Source of the DNA: Candidatus Aenigmatarchaeota archaeon
Lineage (GTDB): Archaea > Aenigmatarchaeota > Aenigmatarchaeia > QMZS01
DNA: 6,677 nt
NCBI GenBank assembly: GCA_003663295.1
Contig: QMZS01000048.1
Location: 1-6,677, forward strand
Direction of reading: 5' to 3'
In this document: piece after piece, positions 1 to 6,092 of the stretch
Layout of the letters: each line of letters opens with the position of its first letter
Numbering within the stretch: position 1 is the first letter of the stretch
Translations under genes and position numbers: made by a program
Notes under the pieces: model-generated
Database searches by the model: none
What the model was told of the DNA's origin: nothing
Seen by the model: the letters and a program-made list of their open reading frames with translations, nothing else

Positions 1-1094
1 AAAAAGGATGCACAGATAGTTGCGGCACAGAATATAAAATTGAAATTAGGAGAGGAACTAATTGCGGAAAACAATTTTGGATTTGGGTTGATCTTGGTAT
101 TAATCCTTTGGAAATAGGTGAATGTTATTTGGTAATGATTAACACAGGCACAAGTAGTTGCGGACACATGATAACACAGATATTCCAGAATAAAGTAATT
201 TGTCCTGAATGTTCCACTACTTGCGATGATTTGGGAGGAGCCTGTTGCGATTCAGGTCAAACATGCATTGGCGCTGAAATACCGGGAGCCTCTGATTGTT
301 TAGGATATTCTTGCTGTAATGGAACCTGTCAAGGAATTAATTCCGCAATAATAGCCGACCACACAACAATCAACAAATTTGACAGCATTCCAAATTCCTG
401 GATTGAAAAAGCCAAAGAAAGGTTTAGAATCTCTTATGGCCATACCTCACATGGAAGCCAGATAATAAGCGGGATGAATGTTCTTAAAGCCAAATCAAAT
501 CTCTATTCTTTTAGCAACAGCGGAGGAACCGGAATTCTTTCTATTCATGACAGAATACCTTCAGGCGACTTGGGAAACCCTGACAGAACAACCTGGGCGA
601 CAAGAACACGAACTATGCTAGACAACCAAAACAATGACCGAAATATTGTAATGTGGTCCTGGTGCGGTCAGGCAGATACCAGCGAAAGCAATATGCAAAT
701 TTACCTTGACTTAATGAATCAACTTGAATTGGATTACCCGGATATAACCTTCATTTACATGACCGGACATCTAACTGGAACCGGTGAAAATGGAAATCTA
801 AACCAACGAAATAATCAGATTCGAGATTTCTGCAAAACAAACAATAAAACCCTTTTTGATTTCGCGGATATAGAAAGTTATAATCCCGATGGCAGTTATT
901 TTTTAAATCAAGGAGCAACAGATTCCTGCAGTTATGATGGGGGTAATTGGGCAGATGAATGGTGCGCAGCCAATCCATCTTCGGATATGTGTTCAACTTG
1001 TTCCTGTGCCCACTCAAAATCTTTAAACTGCAACATGAAAGCGATGGCTTTTTGGTGGATGCTGGCAAGACTTGCCGGTTGGTCTGGAGAATAA
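1..1094 (+). CDS. Secreted cysteine-rich protein with a putative hydrolase-like C-terminal domain (5' end outside window)
   Basis: The reading frame (first full codon at 3) is open to the left edge, so the true start lies upstream; the TTG at 108 is only an internal codon. About 363 residues are visible (fragment numbering). Residues 1-66 look beta-rich with paired cysteines. Residues 67-109 form a compact cysteine cluster (CPEC, then DLGGACC, SCCNGTC) of the kind seen in secreted DPANN-archaeal proteins, suggesting a disulfide-bonded surface module. From about 116 to the end is a separate domain with motifs YGHTSHGSQ (145-153), MWSWCGQ (217-223), MTGHL (253-257), LFDFADIESY, and a final CAHS (335-338) followed by a Trp-rich helix ending LARLAGW. 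The Ser/His motifs recall an SGNH-type esterase, but I cannot align its four blocks, so the enzymatic call is tentative. No membrane anchor is visible at the C-terminus, and the signal peptide would be outside the window. The gene ends 31 bp before the direct repeat flanking the insertion sequence. Confidence 0.75.
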   Translation, partial: KGCTDSCGTEYKIEIRRGTNCGKQFWIWVDLGINPLEIGECYLVMINTGTSSCGHMITQIFQNKVICPECSTTCDDLGGACCDSGQTCIGAEIPGASDCLGYSCCNGTCQGINSAIIADHTTINKFDSIPNSWIEKAKERFRISYGHTSHGSQIISGMNVLKAKSNLYSFSNSGGTGILSIHDRIPSGDLGNPDRTTWATRTRTMLDNQNNDRNIVMWSWCGQADTSESNMQIYLDLMNQLELDYPDITFIYMTGHLTGTGENGNLNQRNNQIRDFCKTNNKTLFDFADIESYNPDGSYFLNQGATDSCSYDGGNWADEWCAANPSSDMCSTCSCAHSKSLNCNMKAMAFWWMLARLAGWSGE

Positions 1095-1125
1095 AATCAC
1101 TCTAAAGAAAAACAAAAATTATTAT

Positions 1126-1140
1126 CTCAGAAAAAATAAC
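1126..1140. repeat. Left copy of 15-bp target-site duplication
   Basis: CTCAGAAAAAATAAC occurs here and, without mismatch, at 2037-2051. The two copies directly abut the outer ends of the inverted repeats of the insertion element, which is the arrangement expected of a target-site duplication. IS481-family elements are known for variable and sometimes long duplications, up to about 15 bp. Confidence 0.85.
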
Positions 1141-1166
1141 TGTGTTTTCCCGAAATAATTTCCTCT
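1141..1166 (+). repeat. Left terminal inverted repeat of the IS
   Basis: It begins TGTGTTTTCCC and later contains AATTTC followed by CTCT. Paired with the reverse complement of 2011-2036, 20 of 26 positions match, including 10 of the first 11. Terminal TGT is typical of IS481/IS3-type ends. Confidence 0.8.
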
Positions 1167-1209
1167 TTTTAGATAAGTCCGTACATATGGTAAATCCGGC
1201 GAAGTTCCT

Positions 1210-1983
1210 TTGATTGGAATTAAAACAGGAAGACCGAAGAAGCAGGTTCCTGATGAATGGAGGCAGATAATAAACAAGAAATTCCAAAAGCACAGGCTCA
1301 ATGTGTTGTATCTTGAAAAGACAATATATTACAATTACAAGATAAGAATTCCTCATAACACAATCCACAAGGTGCTTTTGGAACAAGGATTCGCGAAAAA
1401 AGATGTTAAAAAACAGGGACGAAGAAAGCCATGGATCAGATATGAACGCAAACATTCTCTGTCTGCGATTCATCTTGACTGGCATGACAGCAAATACAAT
1501 AATCTGAAGGTTTGTGTGGCAATAGCTGATGCTTCAAGAAAGATTCTTGCGGGCGGTGAGTTTGAATCAGCAACAGCTGAAAACTCAATACTCATTGTTC
1601 AAGAAGTTATTAATGAATATGGGTATATCCGGGTTGTAAGGGAAACAATAACAGACCATGGATCTCAGTTTACAGCAAACCAGACAGATAAGAAAGGGAA
1701 CTCAAATGGTTTATTTGAAAAGTTTCTGCGGGAAAACGGGATTAAACACATAAAGTGCAGAATCAAACACCCGCAGACAAACGGGGAGGTTGAGAAATGG
1801 TTTGACTTTTATGAAAGATTTAGACCAAAACAAGAATCCTTTGAGAATCTGATAAGCTGGTATAATAACAGACCGCATGGAAGCCTGAATCTAAGAAGAG
1901 CAGAGACACCTATGCTGGCTTTTAAAAGAAAATTACCTATTGAATATTGGTTTGGGTTAAGCAATAACTTTATTAAGTGGTAA
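1210..1983 (+). CDS. IS481-like DDE transposase, N-terminally truncated
   Basis: The protein carries an integrase (rve) catalytic core of the RNase H fold. Numbering from TTG 1210, the likely catalytic triad is D90 (HLDWHD), D149 (ITDHGSQF) and E195 (HPQTNGEVEKW), followed by WYNNRPHGSL, the usual C-terminal signature of this group. The segment around GRPKK (residues 7-11) is the linker that normally follows an N-terminal helix-turn-helix; that DNA-binding region of about 50 residues is absent. The frame is open only back to 1177 (stop TAA at 1174-1176), and residues encoded at 1177-1209 (VRTYGKSGEVP) still look like family sequence, so TTG 1210 is not the ancestral start. No in-frame ATG occurs until M235, which also argues against a normal start. 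The element has no room upstream for a separate orfA. The gene is probably a non-functional remnant, although a catalytic fragment might still be made from TTG. Confidence 0.85.
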   Translation: MIGIKTGRPKKQVPDEWRQIINKKFQKHRLNVLYLEKTIYYNYKIRIPHNTIHKVLLEQGFAKKDVKKQGRRKPWIRYERKHSLSAIHLDWHDSKYNNLKVCVAIADASRKILAGGEFESATAENSILIVQEVINEYGYIRVVRETITDHGSQFTANQTDKKGNSNGLFEKFLRENGIKHIKCRIKHPQTNGEVEKWFDFYERFRPKQESFENLISWYNNRPHGSLNLRRAETPMLAFKRKLPIEYWFGLSNNFIKW

Positions 1984-2010
1984 AATTATGAAGAACGTCA
2001 AGAAAGTTGG

Positions 2011-2036
2011 AGAAGAAATTTTAATGGGAAAAGACA
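2011..2036 (-). repeat. Right terminal inverted repeat of the IS
   Basis: Read on the minus strand it begins TGTCTTTTCCC, pairing with the left end at 1141-1166. The outermost bases are ACA on the + strand, directly followed by the second copy of the 15-bp direct repeat. Confidence 0.8.
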
Positions 2037-2051
2037 CTCAGAAAAAATAAC
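2037..2051. repeat. Right copy of 15-bp target-site duplication
   Basis: It is identical to 1126-1140. Removing the element and one copy restores a continuous intergenic spacer between the secreted-protein gene and the small hypothetical gene. Confidence 0.85.
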
Positions 2052-2113
2052 CTCAATAAAACAATTGTTGAATATTGCGAATACCCTCTATTAATTGTTT
2101 ATGGATATTATAT

Positions 2114-2452
2114 ATGAGTGATGAAATATATAATCCATTATTGGCAATAAAACAGGGACTCATCCTCCCTTTTGTAAGAAATGCAAGAAAAAAAGGATAT
2201 TCTGAAGAAGATATTACAAAAGCCGCAATAATAGGCATAAGAAAAAAGATAGAAAACTACGAAGAATTGGTAAAAAAAGCAGAACAAACACTGGAAAAAT
2301 ATCGTCAAAAAGGAAATACTCATTATTACAACATACGATCAAAGGAAATCCAAGAATATAAAAAGTGGCTGGGAGATGCAGAAAGAGCCTTTGGGATTCT
2401 GAATGAAGGATATGAAATTTCATACCAAAGCGAAACAATAAATCCTTTATGA
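2114..2452 (+). CDS. Hypothetical 112-residue helical protein
   Basis: I do not recognise this family. ATG 2114 is chosen because it gives a sensible start (MSDEIYNPLL); the frame also extends upstream to a TTG at 2075, but that extension passes through the likely promoter. The protein is soluble-looking, Lys/Glu-rich and mostly helical: an N-terminal stretch LLAIKQGLILPFVRNARKKG (residues 9-28), then GYSEEDITKAAIIGIRKKIE (28-47), then a long charged, possibly coiled-coil region (about 46-95) with aromatic residues YY, W85 and F93. There is no signal peptide, membrane helix, metal motif or recognisable catalytic motif. No Shine-Dalgarno sequence precedes the start, so a leaderless transcript is plausible. 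It stands alone between the IS and ileS, with a T-rich tract after its stop. Good codon structure and a clean start and stop support a real gene. Confidence 0.7.
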   Translation: MSDEIYNPLLAIKQGLILPFVRNARKKGYSEEDITKAAIIGIRKKIENYEELVKKAEQTLEKYRQKGNTHYYNIRSKEIQEYKKWLGDAERAFGILNEGYEISYQSETINPL

Positions 2453-2456
2453 TCCA

Positions 2457-2474
2457 TTTTCTTTTTTGATTTTT
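2457..2474 (+). terminator. T-rich archaeal-type terminator
   Basis: Three T-runs (4, 6 and 5 T) separated by only one or two other bases lie 5 bp after the stop codon of the small hypothetical gene and before the ileS promoter region. Archaeal transcription commonly ends at such oligo-T tracts without a hairpin. It probably separates the hypothetical gene from ileS. Confidence 0.5.
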
Positions 2475-2477
2475 CCT

Positions 2478-2490
2478 AAAACTTAAATTT
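2478..2490 (+). promoter_or_regulatory. Putative ileS TATA-like element
   Basis: TAAAACTTAAATT lies about 20-25 bp before the ileS ATG at 2505, close to the distance expected if transcription starts at or very near the start codon. There is no Shine-Dalgarno sequence between it and the ATG. A leaderless ileS mRNA is inferred; the exact TATA and BRE bases are uncertain. Confidence 0.4.
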
Positions 2491-2504
2491 TTACAGTTAA
2501 TTTT

Positions 2505-5500
2505 ATGCAATACAATCCAAAAGAAGTTGAGGAAAGAATCCAGAAAAAATGGGAAGAAGATAAAACCCCTGAAAAAATAGTAAATCAGAAAGATGGCAAG
2601 AAATTCTACCTCCTTGATGGACCTCCTTATGTAAACGCCTCCGCTCATGTTGGGCATGTAAAGACAACAACTTACAAAGATGTGTGGGGCAAATTCAAAT
2701 TTATGCAGGGATTTAAAGTACGGTTCCAGCCGGGTTTTGACTGCGGGGGATTGCCGATAGAAAATAAAGTTGAGAAAAAATTTGACATTAAAGAAAAAAA
2801 AGATATTGAAAAAATTGGAATTGATAACTTTATATCTGAGTGCCGAAACTTTGCGGTCGGAAATGAAAAAGAATGGATGAAACTTTATAAAAAACTTGGA
2901 GCCTGGAGAGGATACCTGACTCCTTATCTTACAATTGATAACTCTTATCGCGAAAGCGGGTGGTGGGCAATAAAAAAAATTCATGATAAAGGACTTCTTG
3001 TTCCGGGAGAAAAACCAAATTATTGGTGCCCTCGTTGCGAAACTGTTTTAAGCGGTTATGAAATCAGCGACAAATACAAAGACTTGAAGAGCCATTCGAT
3101 TTATATAAAATTCAAAATAAAAAACCGCAAAGAATATTTCCTTGTGTGGACCACAACACCGTGGACCCTGCCAGCAAATGTTGCGCTCTGCGTTCATCCT
3201 AATGAAAAATATGTTAAAGCGGAAATCAACGGGGAAATATTAATCATCGCAAAAAAAAGACTTGAACTTTTTAAAGAACTTGGCAAAGAATTCAAAGTCC
3301 TTTCTGAATTTGAAGGTAAAGAATTGGAAGGAACAAAATATGAATCCCTCCTAGAATGCCCGCTTCAAAAAGAAATTGAAGAATCCCACAAAATTGTGCT
3401 TTCAATCCCGATAATGAAAAAAAGAATCGCAAGTAAAATCAGGGTTAAAAAAGAAGTTGGAGGGGAAGATGAATTTGGGCACCTTGTTGATATTTCCACA
3501 GGCACTGGAATAATTCACATTGCTCCGGGTCATGGGGCTGAGGACAACAAAATAGGAGAACACTACAATTTGCCAAGTCCCTCTCCAGTAAATAATTGCG
3601 GGAAACTTGAAGAAGAAGCAGGAATTTTTAAGGATAAAAATATTGAAGAAGCCAACAAAGAAATTCTTGAATGCCTTAAATCAAAAGGAAATTTATTTTA
3701 CAACACAACAATAGTTCACTCCTCCCCAGTATGCTGGAGATGCAGCACACCTTTAATTTTCAGGAAGAGCAAACAATGGTTTATGAAAATTGACACCTTA
3801 AGAGAAAAAATTCTTAAAGCAACTAAATCTGTTCGATGGCTTCCTGAATTTGTTGAAGAGCAATTTTATAATTTAATACAAAACTCTCCAGACTGGCCAA
3901 TTACAAGACAAAGATTCTGGGGTATTCCATTGCCTATATGGATTTGCAAAGAATGCGGTTCCTCAAAAGTAATTGGTTCAAGAGAAGAACTGCTGGAACA
4001 CGCAATAGAAGAAGTGCCTGCTGACTTTGATATATCAGTTTCAGTTGTTGACAACATCCATTTAAAATGCGTATGCGGCGGGGAAATGGAAAGAGAAAAA
4101 GATATTCTCGATGTATGGTTTGACTCGGGAATTGCTCCTTTTGCATCCCTCGGTTACCCTTTCAAAAACAAAGAATTATTTGAAGAACTTGAACCTGTGG
4201 ATTTAATTGATGAAAGCCAAGATCAGGTGAAAGGGTGGTTCTATTCATTGATGTTATGCGGAATTTCAATATTTGATAAAGTTCCTTACAAAACAGTCTG
4301 CTGCAACGGGTGGACTCTTGATGAAAAAGGAGAAAAGATGAGCAAAAGTATTGGGAATGTTGTTTGGGCTGAAGATGGATACAAAGAACTTGGAGCTGAT
4401 TTATTAAGACTGTATATATGCCAGACAAATGTCCCTTGGGAAACTCAAAGATTTTCTCTGGAAGAAGCAAAAATCCTGCACAATAAACTGAACACTTTAT
4501 ATAATCTGGTGACCTTTGTGCAATCATACTCTACTGAAAATACGGGGGAACCTGTTCCTGAAAAACTTCCTGATAAATGGATTATTTCAAAAGTTAATTC
4601 TCTGGTTTCAAAATCCACAAAAGATTTTGAGGAGTTTGGATTTCATTATGCTACAAGAAGGATTGTTGAATTTATTGTAAATGATTTTTCAAGAATTTAC
4701 ATTAAACTTGTGAGGAACCGGAAAGATATGGGAGAAATTGGCAAGGTTATGACCTATACTTTAGAGAGAGTTTTGAAATTATTAGCTCCAATAACGCCCT
4801 TTTTATCAGAAGATTTATATACTTCGCTTTTCAATCAGTCCGTTCATTTAAGCAAATGGCCTGAACCTGAAACAGAAAAAATAAATGGAAATCTCGAAAA
4901 CAAATTTGAGTTTGCAAAAGAAATATCCGAAGCAATTAACAGCGAAAGGCAGAAACAGGGGATAAGACTTAGACTGCCTGTGAAAAAAGCAACTGTGTTT
5001 TGTTCCTCTGAAATTAATGTTGGAGGTGTGAAAGAGATTATTAAAACACTTTCAAATATATTTGATGTTGAATTTGGGGAGGCTGATAACATTGAAATAA
5101 AACCGAATTTTGCGAAGATAGGGAAAAAGTTTGGGGGGAAAACAAATGAAGTTGCAAAACTAATAGAGAATATGAAACCTGAAGAAGTGAAAGATATAAT
5201 GAAACTTGGGGAATTTGAAATTGAAAAAGAGGATTTGATAATAAAACAAAAAAGTATGGAAGGGACTTCATTTTCAAAAGGGTATGTTGTTCTTGATTTA
5301 ACTGAAGACAAAGAATTGAAAGAAGAAAGATTTTTTAGGGAACTTGTTAGAGGAATCCAGAGAATTAGGGGAGAAGAGAAACTAAATGTTCTTGACAGGA
5401 TTAATTTATTTTTGGAAGATAAGGAATTTATCAAAAGATTTGAGGCTAGGTTGAAAGAAGAAGTCAGAGCAGAGAAAATTGGTTATAGGGTTGAAGAGAA

Positions 5501-5558
5501 AAAGGGTGAAATTGAGTACAAAGATTTGAGTTTGGGGTTTGGATTTAAGAAAGAATAA
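2505..5558 (+). CDS. ileS: Isoleucyl-tRNA synthetase
   Basis: This 1017-residue class Ia synthetase charges tRNA(Ile) with isoleucine in the cytoplasm and has a complete domain order. The ATP-binding HIGH motif is HVGH (48-51). The connective editing domain has WTTTPWTLPAN (215-225) and GTGIIHIAPGHGAED (333-347), with the conserved Asp at 347 expected for hydrolysis of mischarged Val. Zinc-type cysteine pairs are CPRC (175-178), CWRC (410-413), and CKEC with CVC (481-484, 522-524). RQRFWGIPLPIW, DVWFDSG (536-542) and DQVKGWFYSLM lead to the KMSKS loop (611-615). An anticodon-binding helical domain follows, then a C-terminal extension of the archaeal/eukaryotic IleRS type. LPAN editing and DQ.KGWFYSL motifs favour Ile over Val or Leu specificity. 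One oddity is GFDCGGLPIE (78-87), where class Ia enzymes usually have DCHGLPIE or DTHGLPIE. The start at 2505 fits the family N-terminus. A 42-bp gap separates it from the CoA kinase gene. Confidence 0.96.
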   Translation: MQYNPKEVEERIQKKWEEDKTPEKIVNQKDGKKFYLLDGPPYVNASAHVGHVKTTTYKDVWGKFKFMQGFKVRFQPGFDCGGLPIENKVEKKFDIKEKKDIEKIGIDNFISECRNFAVGNEKEWMKLYKKLGAWRGYLTPYLTIDNSYRESGWWAIKKIHDKGLLVPGEKPNYWCPRCETVLSGYEISDKYKDLKSHSIYIKFKIKNRKEYFLVWTTTPWTLPANVALCVHPNEKYVKAEINGEILIIAKKRLELFKELGKEFKVLSEFEGKELEGTKYESLLECPLQKEIEESHKIVLSIPIMKKRIASKIRVKKEVGGEDEFGHLVDISTGTGIIHIAPGHGAEDNKIGEHYNLPSPSPVNNCGKLEEEAGIFKDKNIEEANKEILECLKSKGNLFYNTTIVHSSPVCWRCSTPLIFRKSKQWFMKIDTLREKILKATKSVRWLPEFVEEQFYNLIQNSPDWPITRQRFWGIPLPIWICKECGSSKVIGSREELLEHAIEEVPADFDISVSVVDNIHLKCVCGGEMEREKDILDVWFDSGIAPFASLGYPFKNKELFEELEPVDLIDESQDQVKGWFYSLMLCGISIFDKVPYKTVCCNGWTLDEKGEKMSKSIGNVVWAEDGYKELGADLLRLYICQTNVPWETQRFSLEEAKILHNKLNTLYNLVTFVQSYSTENTGEPVPEKLPDKWIISKVNSLVSKSTKDFEEFGFHYATRRIVEFIVNDFSRIYIKLVRNRKDMGEIGKVMTYTLERVLKLLAPITPFLSEDLYTSLFNQSVHLSKWPEPETEKINGNLENKFEFAKEISEAINSERQKQGIRLRLPVKKATVFCSSEINVGGVKEIIKTLSNIFDVEFGEADNIEIKPNFAKIGKKFGGKTNEVAKLIENMKPEEVKDIMKLGEFEIEKEDLIIKQKSMEGTSFSKGYVVLDLTEDKELKEERFFRELVRGIQRIRGEEKLNVLDRINLFLEDKEFIKRFEARLKEEVRAEKIGYRVEEKKGEIEYKDLSLGFGFKKE

Positions 5559-5600
5559 TATTCATAATCAGAAAGTTAATCTACAAAAACAACTAATATA

Positions 5601-6092
5601 ATGGACCTTATCCTGAAAAAAGAATGCATAGAAATTCTGAAGAAACCTCTCGGCAATCTGATTAACCCTGACAATCTATTAGAATCAATAAAAGGCAAAG
5701 AGATTATAACTGTGGGTGACAAAGTAACGCAAACAGCGCTTGAACTGGGCTTTAAACCAAAACTTTCAATTATTGACTACAAAATAGAAAGGAAAGAAAT
5801 AACCTGTAATTACAAAGATTTATTTGAAAATATTCTTAAATCAGACAACGAAGCAGGAGGTATTTCAGAAAATGCTGTTAAAGAAATTAAAGAATCGGTA
5901 AAATACAATAATACCCTTCTGGAAATTGAAGGTGAAGAAGACCTCCTGGTTCTTCCTGTCGTTCTTGAATATGAAAGAGGTGTTGTTTTATATGGTCAGC
6001 CCGGGGAAGGGATTGTTATGCTTGAGATAAACCCGGAAAAAAAGGAAGAAATCAGGAAATTATATTTTAATTGTTTTAGAGATAAATTATGA
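5601..6092 (+). CDS. GTP-dependent dephospho-CoA kinase (DUF359 family)
   Basis: This 163-residue protein matches the archaeal DUF359 family, shown in Thermococcus to phosphorylate dephospho-CoA with GTP, the final step of CoA synthesis. It is unrelated to bacterial CoaE. Visible conserved blocks in order are VGDKVT (38-43), LSIIDYKIER (55-64), EAGGIS (84-89), GEEDLLVLP (111-119) and YGQPGEGIVM (131-140). Acidic residues in the GD, IID and GEED blocks are the expected nucleotide/metal-binding and catalytic positions. Length is normal for the family, and it is cytosolic with no signal peptide. IIDYKIER differs slightly from the more usual IVDGKTKR form. ATG 5601 lacks a Shine-Dalgarno sequence. 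The gene lies 42 bp after ileS and overlaps the next gene by ATGA, so co-transcription and translational coupling are likely. In many archaea this family instead sits beside spt4/rps24e, a context not seen here. Confidence 0.92.
   Translation: MDLILKKECIEILKKPLGNLINPDNLLESIKGKEIITVGDKVTQTALELGFKPKLSIIDYKIERKEITCNYKDLFENILKSDNEAGGISENAVKEIKESVKYNNTLLEIEGEEDLLVLPVVLEYERGVVLYGQPGEGIVMLEINPEKKEEIRKLYFNCFRDKL

Larger units (their letters stand above)
1141..2036 (+). mobile_element. IS481-like insertion sequence, 896 bp, probably internally deleted
   Basis: Both ends are visible. The left end begins TGTGTTTTCCC, and the reverse complement of the right end begins TGTCTTTTCCC; about 20 of the first 26 positions match. 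A perfect 15-bp direct repeat lies immediately outside both ends. The element encodes one DDE transposase on the + strand, ending 53 bp before the right end. At 896 bp it is shorter than the roughly 1 kb usual for IS481 elements, and the shortfall matches the missing N-terminal coding region of the transposase. It sits between two genes and interrupts neither. The perfect duplication suggests a fairly recent insertion; family assignment rests on the integrase core sequence and the TGT...ACA ends. Confidence 0.85.

Noticed and set aside
1187..1213. ATG at 1187 with TGA overlapping TTG 1210, suggesting a frameshifted transposase (CTT TGA resembles a known +1 slippery site)
   Set aside because: A +1 shift leads to a stop within a few codons, and the needed -1 shift has no convincing slippery heptamer. 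The ATG frame encodes only 8 residues and no HTH.
1102..1485. Minus-strand reading frame of 127 codons over the IS left end
   Set aside because: It is antisense to the transposase, crosses the IS boundary and has low-complexity composition.
1988..2050. A 20-codon ATG reading frame crossing the right end of the IS
   Set aside because: It spans the IS junction and ends inside the direct repeat, has no start signal, and is most likely chance.
2214..2984. Long minus-strand reading frame (256 codons)
   Set aside because: It is antisense to the hypothetical gene and the ileS 5' part, is Phe-rich as expected from reversed Lys-rich coding DNA, and shows no domain.
4844..5434. Minus-strand reading frame of 196 codons rich in Ser and Phe
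   Set aside because: It is a shadow of the Lys/Glu-rich ileS C-terminal region and has no recognisable motif.
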